This document shows positions 10,401 through 22,312 of a stretch of DNA of 64,000 bases, piece by piece (the first letter of the stretch is position 1; every line of letters starts with the position of its first letter). The notes below the pieces were generated by a model. That model was not told the DNA's origin. It ran no database searches and saw only the letters and a list, made by a program, of their open reading frames with translations. The translations under genes were made by a program, and so were the position numbers. This stretch comes from Bimuria novae-zelandiae CBS 107.79 (taxonomy: Eukaryota > Ascomycota > Dothideomycetes > Pleosporales > Didymosphaeriaceae): assembly GCA_010015655.1 (NCBI GenBank), contig ML976760.1, forward strand, positions 123,873-187,872, written 5' to 3'.

Positions 10401-12800
10401 TTTTATATTATAGATAGTTAGTTTTTATTTTTTACTTAAGGTTTCTAAAGAGCTTCCCTTCTGCCTAGGCTTTCCTAAGCTACTAATAGTAGATTTTAGG
10501 GAAAGATTATTTATTTAATTTAGTTTATTTATAGATTATGTTATTCTAGCTATTTATATTTAATAATAGCTTTAATGTCTCTTATCTTTATAATAGTAAA
10601 TACATGTTAGCTCTCTAGGCCTTCTATATTAACTTATACTAGCGCCGTTTCGTGGCGTAGCTAACTATTACTATATCTTTACGATCAGGTCCTATCCGCG
10701 AGTCCTATCTATAGTAGTATTCTTTTATTATAATATAGTATATTATATTTCTTAACTACCAACGGGGCGATTAAACACGCGTTTACCCTTAGGTTAATAA
10801 GTATTATAATACGATGTCCGTGCACTATAATGTTCTTAATTAAGCATTTCTTAACTTGGCGAGTGTCTACTTAATAAGCTATAATAATTACACTATTACT
10901 AGTGTGGCTCTTTAACTGGTAATAATCTAGTTTTTTAAATCCTTTAATTAACTCTTTATAGCCTCTTAGGTCTAGTCTTTAACTTATATTAATTTCGAGA
11001 TTTCCTAAATCCTATACTATTTATATTATTATTAATATAATACGTAGGTCTCTTTAATCCTATTCGATTTATATACTCTTAGTAACCTATACTAAGTGTA
11101 GCCTAGAATAAGGCATTTATTCTAAGCTAACGCGTTATATCTTAAGTAATTATTAGAAGAAGCTACTTCTTCCTGTAGGCTTAAGTACGTAAAGTACTAT
11201 AGGTAACACTAGTTCTATAGAATTAATATATAATATTTATTTCTTCTCAGCTATGTGTTCCCTATCGTCGTGTTAAGGTCTTAAGGGTCTAGGCCCTAGG
11301 GAAACTAGCCTATTTTAAACTTTTACTATTAGTAAAGCTTATAATTATTATTAAAATATTAGTAGTATTTGTTCTACTTATAGTGCTTAGTCTAGTATAT
11401 AGGAAAGTACTTATAGTAGTTATTAAATATATTATATTAACTTTTCTTTAGTTAATAGTGCTCTAAGCCTCCTAGAAAAGAAATAGCTTTAACTTAAGTT
11501 TTAAAGTGTAGCTAGCATCTCTTACGCGTGCATTACTACTACTTAGTATATTTATATTATTTTACTATTATTATTTAGCGCAGGTAATACTCTAAGAGGC
11601 CTTATAGTTTCTTAGCTAGCTAATAGGCATCCTATACGTGTAGTTCTTAGACAACTACCTTCGTCTTGCACTAAGACAAGTGGTGTAGTGTACTACTACA
11701 TATCTAATAGGTGTTGTCTACTAGTTATTAAAAGATCTAGTATTTATAGAGGGTCTTCTGCTCCTCCTTTTATTTTACTAGTTCGGGGATTTCTTGCGTG
11801 AGGTCTACCTTATTAGCCTCTATTAGTATAAGGGTGGCTATAGCTACTTATAGAAGATTAGTTATATTAACCTTAGTCTCCTAACCTTCGCAGTCCTTAG
11901 CAAAGTGGCCTTATTTATTATATTAGAGGTAAGTTTTATCTTTAAACCTCTATTCTTATTCTTCTTATAAGATGCTATTCTTGCCCTAGTAGCTCTTCTT
12001 TAGCTTATACGATTGCTTTCCTTTACTGTTTTTTCTTTTGTACTATTAGGCTTTATTAGCTATAATAATGTCTCCGTCCCTGTCTCTTTCTAAGGGTTAG
12101 ATACTAGTTTCCTTTCTACAGAGTAGTCGGGTGCCGTGCTGCTTTTCTAGCTTTTGTTTATATAGGCGATTGTCTGCTTTTCCCTAGTAGACTAGTTTGT
12201 CCTTAACCGTTTCTTTTAGTTTATTATAGTAGGCGATTATAATTAGGGCTTCTCACTATTTATTAAGTTCTGCTATAATCTGCTTAAACTCTAAGGTGTA
12301 AAATACTATTAATTTTTCTTAACGTAGGCGTTAGAGGCATATTTTAGCCTAATATTTTTTTTTAATTATACTAAATATTTCTTTTATAGCTTTATAAAAA
12401 GACTTCTAGTTTTTAAAGGCGTCCTTAGTGGCGTCTAAATTATAATTCTTAAGCTTATTATTTTTAATAAAGTTATTAATTATTAGTTTAGCCTATATAG
12501 CTATCTTGTCTTATATATATATTCAGGTAACTAAGATCTTATTTTATTTTATTTTAAACCTTTTTAAATTATAATATATAAATAGTTTTATCTGCGTTAG
12601 GAACGTTCCTAGGTAGCCTTTTTTAGTATAGGGTTTAGGCTTTAAGACTTTTAGTTAATACTTTATATCTTCTTAGGTATTTATCTTTTTGCTTATTTAG
12701 TTAATAATTTCCTAAAGCTGGGCTATTTAAGCTATTTATTTAGTAATTATTTTTTATAGCGTCTTTTCTTTATGTGCTAGGGCTATAGTTATTAAACTAG
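7448..12800 (-). pseudogene. gag-pol of gypsy A, degraded
   Basis: Reading the minus strand from about 12800 downwards gives gag, zinc knuckle (about 11.9 kb), then protease, reverse transcriptase, RNase H and integrase order, ending near 7440. Around 9700-9500 the RT is clear (EEYKEHIYKVL, then LLLHPKKYKFHVTKIEYLGF), with YxDD mutated to YFNN. Stop codons occur every 10-30 codons, and Trp, Gln and Cys codons are the usual victims, as expected from CpA to TpA change on both strands. Not functional. Confidence 0.75.
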
Positions 12801-12831
12801 ATCTTACTATTATATTATAAAGTAGTTAAAG

Positions 12832-13280
12832 TATTATAAGGCGCTTACACCTTATTTTAATTTAAGTTAGGATAGTAGGGTATTATAGTACTTTATAAAT
12901 TATTTTATAGTATAAGTTAATACGATACTTAGCGCGAGGCTAAATAATTTAATCTTATAATAAATAAGATAACTATTAGTCTATATAGGGGAACATATTT
13001 ACATAGAAGATATGTAAGTTGACTATAAGAAGTGTATAAAGGAAATCCGTCCCGTATATATATATCCTCCTTGTCCTAGAGAATCCCACGATATCCCATA
13101 CCTAAGTATCATAGGATCTTATGGGATATCTTAGGACGTCACGTGACCGTGGTCACATGGTCCTATAATGTCCCATAGTCTTGGCGTATGAGATAGCCTG
13201 GGACGTTACGTAATCCTTAGGTGGGGCCCAAGTGCCGTTATAAGGCCCGTCGTCCTACCGTAAACTTCCAGATCGTAACA
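12832..13280 (-). repeat. 5' LTR of gypsy A
   Basis: 449 bp, same type as 6383-6828. It ends GATCGTAACA at 13280, and the differing length comes from a TA-repeat. It is less RIP-altered than the 3' copy in its U3 part. Confidence 0.85.
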
Positions 13281-15252
13281 CCGCCTGTAGTGTTTTAAGT
13301 CCCTTATTTTATACTTTTACTCTTTAGTCTAGTCTTATAAGTATCTTATTTAGCTCTTTAACGTTCTTACTCCGTAATTAATTATTATACCTTTTTTTTT
13401 TAAAATTCTAACTACGCCGTAAAAGTCCCGCCTTAATTTATAGTCTAGTAAACGCGCTAGTAGCTCTGCTCTTAGTAGCTTCCTTTATAAAAAAATAAAA
13501 CTTTACTTCTTTACTAGCCTTACGCCTGTCCTCGAGACATCCTTAAAGCTCTAAACTATAGATAGCTTTTACTAAAAAGGTTATTTATTACGTGTAGTAA
13601 TTAGCTTCTGTATGCATAGTTTGCCTAAGTAAGGAAGATAATTATATTTTTTTAGTAATTAGTATACTACTTCTAATATTAAGTGTGCAAAGGACAGCGC
13701 TTAGTATACTAAACTTATAAGTTTTATTTTCTAGGCTATATATTCTTTACTTAACGCGTTAATAAGTCTAGCGCTTTATAATTAAAAAGAAGTCCTTTAC
13801 TTAGATTATCTTTACCTAGCTAAAGGGCAAGAAGGGTTAGCAAGCTAATAAGCTTAAAGTAAATATTAGCTAGTTTACTAAAGAGTAAGAGGTAGTTTTC
13901 GCTAAATTTAAGCATACCCTAGCTAAGTCTCCTAAAGATAATAAAGCCTTTAAGCTTAATTTAAATACTAGCTACGTATTTACTAGCATAGCGCAGGATC
14001 TATAGCCCCTTATTACTTAAGTAGGTAAAATTTTAACTACTTTAAATTAGATTCTATAAGTTACCTAGTCTAAAAAAGTAAGTTTTAATTCTATCCGCCT
14101 GAATTCCTTACTAATATTTTTAGAATTCTTATAAAAAGGTCTTCTATAACTAGCTTAACTTACATTATTTTATAATTAAGGTAATTTCTAAATACAGCTC
14201 TAAGCTAAGTTCGCTCCTTAATGTAATATTTTTACTTAAGATAGCTAGTAGTAAGTTCTATTTATTTAGCCTACTCTTTAAACCGTATATTAACCTATGC
14301 TCCTAGAAGAGCTCCTTAAAAGTAATAATCTTAAGCCCTTAATTAAAAATACTTAAATTCTAGCGCTATTTAGCCTACGTCCTATAGCTTATTTAGGATC
14401 TATTTTACTAAATTATAGTAGCCTATTAAATAGTATATCTTTACTCTCTCTTATTTAAGGAGCGTAACTAATTACTTCCTATTCTCTACTTCCTTACCCT
14501 ATATCTAAACATCCTCTAAGGCCCTTACTTTATACTAAAATAAGCTCCGCCCTAGGCGTTCTAAGCTCTTGCCTTCCTATTTTTAGCCTATAGCCTAGAA
14601 CTTCCTACGCATATCTAATACAAGGCGTTTTTTAAGTAAAATACTTTAGTAGCCTACCTTATTTATTTTTATAAGGAGTAGTGTACTCCTCCTAGTAGTC
14701 TTGAGTTTTATTATTTTAAAACTTTAAAGCTAGTTTCTATATCTACTACTTATTATTTTACTATTTAATAAGGTACTGCGTAATTTTATTAGAGTAGGAG
14801 CGCTTTTCCTATATAATGTCTTCTACTCTATACTCCTCTTCCCTATTCTAGAAAAGGGCCTCCGGTTGGGAATCATCCACCTATTAACTAGGCAACGGAT
14901 CCCCAGGGTGCAACCTTAGCCTATCTACGTAAAATACTAGGTGTATTTCTAAAGGTACGTCTAGCTCTACTATATAAGTTTTAATTACCTTTTTAATTAT
15001 AAACTTTTTATTCTTTTAATTTAGTTTCTTACTTAGTTATAGGTTAGACAGGTAGTCCTTATACTTTAACTATACTTTATTTTTAACCCTTAGAATTAGG
15101 GCATCTTTATAACTATAGTTTACTTAGGCCTCTTATTCTTACTACGCGTTAGCTAACTTTACCTATATAAAGTTAAATACTACACGGAATTTCCCTATTA
15201 TATTTTAAGTAATAACTATTAGGTCTATTCTCCTCCTTTGCTCTAAGGCTAC
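13281..15252 (-). mobile_element. Gypsy C, 3' fragment (integrase C-terminus, chromodomain-like end, 3' region)
   Basis: On the minus strand, 15250-14700 encodes the end of a gypsy integrase. It has the conserved HPVFHVDRLRLHPGD-type segment (here LVFYVDRLRLHPGDPLPS, about 14890-14950) followed by EEEYRVEDIIQEKR, the entry to a chromodomain. The interval around 14860-14930 is GC-richer and less mutated. 13281-14700 is the 3' region. On the opposite strand one frame (about 13790-14145) stays open apart from TAA/TAG codons (FAKFKHTLAKSPKDNKAFKL), resembling the antisense ORFs of other elements here but without a Cys motif. No LTR is visible at 13281. The rest of C continues after element D. Confidence 0.6.
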
Positions 15253-15703
15253 TGTTAGGATCCGAGCGACCTATAAGTGTCGAGGACTAACGATGGGCAG
15301 CCGCGGGGTAACCATCGGTGGGACTGCACTATCGAGGTCACGTGATCTACTATCCTGCCAAGAATACCATCCCGGATGGCATAACCCTCCCGGATGGCAC
15401 AACCCTCCTAGATAGCATAACCATCCTGGATGGCACAGGATTATGGGATAGCAGGAAAAGGATTAAGTATATAAACCTATATAAATACCCTTAAGGCATT
15501 CGTGTTTAACCTGTTTATTAATCTATCGTTTAGATCTGAATAAGCAACCTTGTTGATTTAATTATACTGTACACACCTTTAATACTAACGCCCCAGTGAC
15601 AAGCGCAAGCTATTACTACAACCCTCTCCTGTCCTACTAGTATTCCTGCCCGAGAACCAACCTTAGCCCCTTAGGGATTAGCTATCTCTTTAGGATCTTA
15701 ACA
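15253..15703 (+). repeat. 5' LTR of gypsy D
   Basis: 451 bp. It contains four near-copies of a CCCGGATGGCA/CCTGGATGGCA unit (about 15368-15440) and GGTCACGTGATC. The differences from the 3' LTR that I compared over the first 200 bp are all C/T or G/A transitions. Confidence 0.92.
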
Positions 15704-15720
15704 TCTTGAACACCCTTAAT

Positions 15721-16795
15721 ATGAATACTAATAGGACCCCTACCTCTTCCATGGCTTCGGACAACCATGTTACCCCTATGGGGGATGGCAAGAACAATGC
15801 ACACAAACCCGACTTACCTCTATTTTTTTAACCAGAACCAAGACCTCGAAGATAAAAAGAAGGTCATCTTCGCTGCGACCTACATGCGAGGAAGCGCTGA
15901 AGAATAGATCCGTCCCTACTTAGTTAAGTACTTAGACATGGACCACGACAACGAAAATAAGGAGTATATTAACAAGCATGCTAATATAATTAACATTATC
16001 GAAGACTACGACAACTTTAAAATGTGCCTTTAATAAATGTTTAGAATTGCTAACAAAACAGCTATCGCTAAACGAGCAATCTAAACAGTTCGCCAACACT
16101 AATCTATAGCCAAATACACGGCTAAATTCCGCAAGTACGCAGTGTAACTTGACTAAAAGGATAAATCTCTTAAGATAATATATAAATAAGGCCTTAAACG
16201 CAATGTGCGCGAAGAACTCCTACGTAGTAGTGTAAAGATAGAGACCTTAGAAGAACTATACAAAGAGACTATCCGCATTAATAGGGAATGGTTCGCCTTG
16301 CAGGAAGAATTCCGCAGGAACCTAAGGAACGCTAGTTTCGGACAACAGGCACCTATAGTCTACAGGGCGCCACCTAAAACACCTCGACGCCAGCAACGCA
16401 ACTATTACGGACCCTAACCTATAAAAGATATCTAGTTTAACAACCTAGAAAAGGGAACAGGAAAGGCTATAGGCTTTCGAAAGCCTAACTAACGTATCTT
16501 AGATAGAACCCGACGACAGGGGACTAAGACGCGTAAATACTTCACATGTAGCAAACCAGGCCACATAGCCAGGAACTGCAGATCTAAGAACAAGATCATT
16601 AGGCAGCTAAACGTACTAATCGTCAATAAAAAAGAAACTACCAACGAAGAATGGCAGGTAATAGACGCTATTAAACAGATTAACATCCACGACAAAGAAT
16701 TAGAGCGATTAGAATTGCCTAACTTACGACTCTACGAGGATGCACACGAAAGTTCGGATAAAAAAGGAAAGGAGAAGGAACCAATGCCTTGATCT
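15721..16795 (+). pseudogene. gag of gypsy D, degraded
   Basis: Starts at ATG 15721 (MNTNRTPTSSMASDNHVTP). A frame change in the T-run near 15826-15832 moves the protein to another frame (NQNQDLEDKKKVIFAATYMR), which continues with TAA/TAG interruptions. A 70-codon open stretch, 16205-16417, is an intact piece (EELLRSSVKIETLEELYKET...). A nucleocapsid zinc knuckle follows at about 16535-16580 (YFTCSKPGHIARNC), with the first Cys read as Tyr. This is the structural protein of the virus-like particle. Not functional here. Confidence 0.75.
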
Positions 16796-19700
16796 CCTAC
16801 GCCTCACCCTAGCTAGAATAAACCAGTCACTAGCAAGACGACGAACGTTTTCGACTTCTTAGAAAAACACTAACTAAGGGAAGGAGACTTCGGGTTTACA
16901 GTAATAAAACGACAAGACTACGTAGAAGCATTTTTTCATGCTTACTAACCTAACCTGGTTAGTAAAGCAGCACGAGAAATGGCGGACCACCGCTACGCCT
17001 ACGAAGACCCTAAGAAGAAATACCTAAACAAAAGCCTAAACTATAAACCACAGTACGACCTAGACCACCGCAACCCTACGCATGAGACTATACGATAGAC
17101 CCTCTATAGAGAAGATTAATGTACTATTTATTACTAAGCTAAGGAATATAGCTACCTTCCCCGAACATACTAATAATGTAAATAGGAGTGGTTTAACTAC
17201 CCTATCGCCTATTATAATATTCACCTCTGAGACAAGCGCGAAACGCGATACTTTCTATATCTTAACTAAGCGCTAAACTAAGTAATATTGCTACTAGTTA
17301 ACGGAAAATACGCATCTAACAAATAGCAAACATGCTTACACCCTAACTACGAGGAACATAAAGAGTAAAAGGGAAAGTATAGGTTTAATCGCATACCAAA
17401 AGGGACTATAACCCTCAGGATTAAAACAGTAATAAAGGAAGAAGACGGTGAAGCTCTCCTAGAAGAGACCTAGCAGCAGCCTTAGGAGAAGAAAAAGGAA
17501 GGACACCTTAAGCCCACAAAGCCACCCACAGAAAAGATATCTTTTTTAGACCTAGGCTTAGGCGGGAAAACGCCTTCAGAGAACTAAATGCCATAAATAG
17601 TTAGGCATTAATTAAGCTACCGGTATAGCTTAAAGAAACATGGATAAAAGCCATGCTAGACTTAGGAGCACAGGAAAGTTATGTGTTAAAGAAAGCACTT
17701 AATAGAGCAGGACTCTATAAGCGCAAGAAGGCCATACCCTATACTATTTATATCGCGAATGGATAACTGATGCCCGGCAAAGCAACAATTAAATACGAGG
17801 TCGAAACTACCCTCACGATCCATAGACACCAGGAATTAATTACCCTCGACATTATTAAGGAAGCCAATCACGACGTAATTTTAGGATTACCCTAGTTAAG
17901 GAAGCACAACCCTATAATTAACTAAGAAAAGAAAGAGCTAACCTTTAAGCGCTGTAATTGTACATTATAAGCAAAGCCTACGCATTAATAGAGCATGATA
18001 GTAGATAAGAGAGCTATTAATAACATAGTCTCGCAACTAAAAGTTAATAAACACGAAACTAACTTGGCAGACGCTAGCAGGAACCACCAGGTTACAAAGC
18101 GTAAGCACGAAGAGAACAGCACACCTTTTAATATCCCTAATAAATATAAAGAATGGAGTTATTTATTTTAGGAAGAGAAAGGAGTAAATGCCCTTCCTAA
18201 GTATACACACCAAGACCATCGCATTGTTCTCGAAGAGGGAAAAACGCCACCCTTTGGACCACTATACGGACAGAGCGTAAAGGAACTCCAATAGACACGC
18301 GAATTCCTAAAGAAAGCCCTTAAAAGGTAATAAATACGCAAGTTAGAATTACTAGTAGTATTACCCTTAATATTTATTGCAAAGAAGGATGGAACACAAC
18401 GTCTATGTATTAACTATAGAAGGCTAAACAATATAACAATTAAGAACAAATACTCACTACCAAAAATACAAGAATCTCGAGACAGGCTAGGACGAGCCAA
18501 GATATTCACGCAATTCGACCTACGAGACGGATACCACCTTATACAAATAGCAGTAGGTAACAAGTAGAAGACAGCTTTTTAAACCAGATACAGACTATTC
18601 GAGTACCAAGTTATGCCTTTTAGACTCACGAACGCACTAGCAACGTTCTAAGTAATAATTAATAACGTACTAAGGAACTACCTTAACATATTTATAGTTA
18701 CCTACCTTGACAACATCCTAGTATTCTCCGAACAAGAGAAGGAGCATATATAACATGTAAAAATAGTACTACGAGCGCTAGATAGCGCCAATCTATAATT
18801 AAAACTTAAGAAATGCAGATTCCATGTTACAGAATTAGAGTTTCTAGGACATGTTATTAATACCGAAGGTATTTAAGTAAGCCCTTTAAAGATTAAGGAA
18901 GTAAAAAAGTAGAAATTACCTACTAACCTTAAGGAAGTACGAGCCTTCCTTAGATTCACGGAATTTAACAGACAATTCATCACAGACTACTCTAGGATTA
19001 CACTACCACTCACGAACCTCACGAAGAAAGACAAATCTTTTAATTAGACAAAAGAATGCGAACAAGTATTCTAAACACTACGAGAAGCATGCATTACGCC
19101 ACTAGTCCTTATACACTTTTAGGATAATAAACCGTTACGTATTAAAACGAATGTAAGCGATCTAGCGGTTAGAGTATGTGTAAAGCAAGAAAAGAATGGT
19201 AAATAGCACCTAGTTGCATACTACGCGCATAAGTTCACGTTAGAAGAATTACGGTATAAAGTACACGACAAAGAACTACTTGTAATAGTAAAAGCTATTA
19301 AACACTAGAGGATTTACGCACATAGTTGCTTAGAACTTACGATCTTTACGGACTATAAGAACCTCACACGCTTCACAACCACGAAAGAACTAACCTAATA
19401 ACAAGCAAGATAGTTAGAAACGCTGGGATAATACAAATTCAAAATTATATATACCCTAGGCAAGGAAAACGGACGAGCAGATGCTCTTAGTAGAATAAAT
19501 AATAACGGAGAAAAAGTTAAAACCTACTCCGCAATACTAAGGCAAAACCCCGACGGTTCTTTAGAACCTATAGCAGAACTCAATTAACTCCTTATACTCA
19601 CACGAGAAGTACCCAAGGAACAATAGATAGAGGTTATACAACAATACTACAACGACCCTGTATACGGACACCCCGGAATTAAAAAGACAATGGAACTAAT

Positions 19701-20887
19701 CTAGAGAAACTATAGCTTTAAAGGAATTAAGGAAGCAGTAGTAACCTACATACGCAAATGCGCAGAATGCCAGCGCAATAAACACGTAATATATCTTAAG
19801 TATGGAGAGATGCAAGCCATCCAGATACCTATAGCACTATAGGAAGACATTATAATGGACTTTGTTACAGGATTGCCAAAGTTAAAAGACCCTACAAACG
19901 GAGTAAGCTACGACGCAATACTAGTAATTATATGTAGATTTACTAAGTATGTAGAACTACTACTATGTAAAAAGACAACAACAGCAACGGAACTAGCATT
20001 CCTTATCCTAGACCGACTTATACGACATTATGGCATTCCTAGATAATTATCAGCGATAGAGACAAGCTCTTCACCTTAAACTACTAGACAACAATCATGG
20101 CACTTATTAGAATAAAACGAAAGCTATCGACAGCTTATCACCCACAAACCAACGGACAAACAGAACGTACGAATTAGACAATCGAAACGTACCTACGCAT
20201 CTACTGTAATAACCAGAAGAATAACTAGATTTCCTTATTACCTATGGCACAATTGGCATACAATAACAAGATATTAGCAGCAACAGGATTCACACTATTT
20301 TATATAAACTGCGAAAGACATCTATATCTCTTTAATTAAACACTTCCTACAACAATTAAGACAGAAGAAGTAATAAACATGGCAGAAACTATAAAGAAAA
20401 CACATGCATAACTCCGAGAAAACCTCGAGAAAGCTTAATAGTAAAGTATTTCCTACACAAACTAAAAAAGAAAAACGGCACCTTAGCTAAAGAAGGGGGA
20501 TAAAGCATATCTACTTACAAAAAATCTTTAAACCTAGAAGAAAAAGCACAAGAAACTGGATTATATTAAAGTTAGGCTATTTTTTATTTTGGAACAAGTA
20601 TCACTAGTCAACTACTAATTAGAATTACCACCAGACGCTAAGATACACCTGGTATTCTATATTAACTAATTGGAACCCGTAGACCTAGAAACACCAGTTA
20701 AAACCACCTTCTATCACTAACTAGAGGAAGGAACCGAATTCGAAGTTAAGAAGATACTACGATACACGGATTAGTCACGAACATACCTAATTAAGTGGAA
20801 GGGATATCTACACTTAGAGAACACATAGGAACTAGAAGCAAACCTTAGAAACTGTTACCAAGCGTTGGCACAGTACCATCGTTAAAC
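16796..20887 (+). pseudogene. pol of gypsy D (protease, RT, RNase H, integrase, chromodomain), degraded
   Basis: Domains in order on the plus strand. Protease: AMLDLGAQESYV at about 17651-17690, where the catalytic DSG has become DLG. Reverse transcriptase: about 18240-18900, with YLDNILVFS at 18703 in place of YLDD. RNase H: about 19130-19500. Integrase: a zinc-binding HHCC region about 19640-19790 (KCAECQRNK), and a core with MDFVTGLPK from 19855 that includes an intact 63-codon stretch to 20046. Chromodomain: 20736-20887 (FEVKKILRY...TYLIKWKGYLH). Interruptions are TAG/TAA replacing Trp and Gln. The chromodomain would target integration to marked heterochromatin. Confidence 0.82.
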
Positions 20888-21429
20888 CAAGAGGCAGAAG
20901 GAGGAGAACTAATTAAGAACTTATTAAGAAGAAGATCTATCGACGGATCTAGAGGAAGATTGTTGGCCTGTGACCAGCCTGGATCAGCGAAAGGATCGAC
21001 ACCTCGGGACGGAGCAGTCGCACTCGCACTATCCGCCTCCTAGGTCCGTTAGGCTTTCGCAATCGCCAAATCACGGCGCGCAAACTCTTGCTCACGATTT
21101 TTCACCTCTAACAATTCGCGCATGGCGCGAGCGACGACTTCCTCCGCGCAAGCAAGCTCTAACTCCTTCTTACGCTTCTCCTGCTCCACCCTCTCCTAGT
21201 CTTCTTTAGGAATATACAACTCGCACTCTGCGTGGGCGGCGATGCAGCCAGCGCAACGACTAGATACGGTATTTACAAAACACCGCAAGTTTTTCTTTAT
21301 ACACCTTTTATAACGAAACACTATCTCCTTTAACGTTGCACGAATATAAACTGCTTAATTATGTTGCTCTTAGGTTAAAGTCTTCTTGCGAGGCGCGCGC
21401 GCTTTACGAGGCTTAGGATCCTTAGGCAT
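20845..21429 (-). pseudogene. Antisense ORF of gypsy D: twin Cys-triad (zinc-cluster-like) plus charged helix protein
   Basis: A 195-codon frame runs antisense to pol from ATG 21429 to TAA 20847-20845, with no indel and five internal stops (all TAA/TAG, explicable as RIP of Gln or Trp). The basic N-terminus is MPKDPKPRKARAPRKK. Y40, C43, C50, C59, C62 and C69 form C-x2-C-x6-C-x8-C-x2-C-x6-C, with the first Cys read as Tyr (codons at 21312-21223). Then come YIPKED, an EKRKKELELA helix, a region of heptad-like charge about 85-130 and a Pro/Ser-rich tail. The spacing resembles a doubled half of a fungal Zn2Cys6 cluster. It overlaps the end of pol by about 40 bp. Element B encodes a clear homologue. 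Function unknown. A zinc-binding nucleic-acid or regulatory role is inference. Confidence 0.65.
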
Positions 21430-21558
21430 AGTTAGGAAGGTAATTAGGTTTTAGAAATAATTAGGACCTACGACAATACTTATATAGGACGACCGCTTAT
21501 GCAGCCACACGGCAAGGCGCAGGGATATTAGGACGATATCTAAAAGGAGGGGAGGTAA

Positions 21559-22009
21559 TGTTAGGATCCGAGCGACCTACAAGTGTTAAGGACTAACAAT
21601 AGGCAGCCGCGGGGTAACCATTAGTGGGACTACACTACCAAGGTCACGTGATCTACTATCTCGCCAAGAATACCATCCTAGATAGCACAACCCTCCTGGA
21701 TGGCACAACCCTCCTAGATGGCATAACTATCCTGGATGGCACAGGATTATAGGATGGCAGGAAAAGGATTAAGTATATAAACCTACACGAATACCCTTAA
21801 GGCATTCGTGTTTAACCTGTTTATTAATCTATTATTTAGATCTAAATAAGCAATCTTGTTAATTTAATTATGCTGTACACACCTTTAATACTAACGCCCT
21901 AGTGACAAGCGCAAGCTATCACTACGACCCTCTCTTGTCCTACCAGTATTCCTGCCCGAGAACCAACCTTAGCCCCTTAGGGATTAGCTATCTCTTTGGG
22001 ATCTTAACA
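21559..22009 (+). repeat. 3' LTR of gypsy D
   Basis: 451 bp, same length as the 5' LTR, followed by the GCTAC duplication. Differences from the 5' copy are transitions only in the part compared, including CG/TA pairs, consistent with RIP hitting the copies independently. Confidence 0.92.
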
Positions 22010-22014
22010 GCTAC

Positions 22015-22312
22015 CTCTTTATTATAAAAGAGTCTTATAGGGTCCACGTTGTACCCGTGCTTAAGAAAAGATAGGCTTACTTTTATAAATATTACTACGC
22101 GCCCTTTAATTACTATTTATATTATTAAAAGCTATTAGGCCTAGTTTAATTAGTCCTATTTATAGTATGCCCTTAGGATCTACTCTAGTACTAAGTTTAT
22201 ATATTTTATCTAGTTATTAGTCTATAGGTATTTAGCTATAAAAAGTATATAAATTATATTTATCTTAGAGTATAGCTCTATTTAAAAGTCGCTAATAAAC
22301 TACGCTCTTTAA
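22015..22312 (-). mobile_element. Gypsy C, short integrase fragment
   Basis: Continuation of element C to the right of D's target duplication. RIP-mutated, no intact ORF. It is bounded on the right by a solo LTR. Confidence 0.5.

Larger units (their letters stand above)
6383..13280 (-). mobile_element. Ty3/gypsy retrotransposon A, full length, RIP-inactivated
   Basis: LTRs lie at 6383-6828 and 12832-13280 (446 and 449 bp) in the same orientation, with gag-pol on the minus strand. A polypurine tract is visible on the minus strand next to 6828 (AAAGGAAGGAGGAGG). The minus strand shows a gag zinc knuckle with Cys to Tyr changes (GHFAKDC, 11889-11935) and a reverse transcriptase with catalytic YxDD changed to YFNN (about 9720-9735). 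The many stops are TAA/TAG. The flanking pentamers (AGTAG left, CCGCC right) do not match, so the target duplication is missing. An antisense ORF lies between pol and the 3' LTR. Pol is closely similar at nucleotide level to element B. Confidence 0.85.
15248..22014 (+). mobile_element. Ty3/gypsy chromovirus D, full length, with target duplication
   Basis: The element is 15253-22009 (6757 bp). Two 451-bp LTRs (15253-15703, 21559-22009) run TGTTAGG...TTAACA. The pentamer GCTAC flanks both ends (15248-15252, 22010-22014). A polypurine tract AAAAGGAGGGGAGG precedes the 3' LTR. Gag-pol is on the plus strand and includes a chromodomain, so D is a chromovirus. It is inserted into the integrase region of element C. 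RIP damage is milder than in A, C and F: many CpA remain on the plus strand while TpG is scarce. An antisense ORF lies before the 3' LTR. Confidence 0.93.

Noticed and set aside
20970..21209. 79-codon plus-strand ORF near the 3' end of gypsy D
   Set aside because: Shadow of the antisense Cys-motif ORF, which has a conserved homologue in element B.
15253..22009. Recent active virus-like element because of intact LTRs and duplication
   Set aside because: Protease DSG and RT YLDD are mutated and stops are frequent, so this copy cannot replicate.
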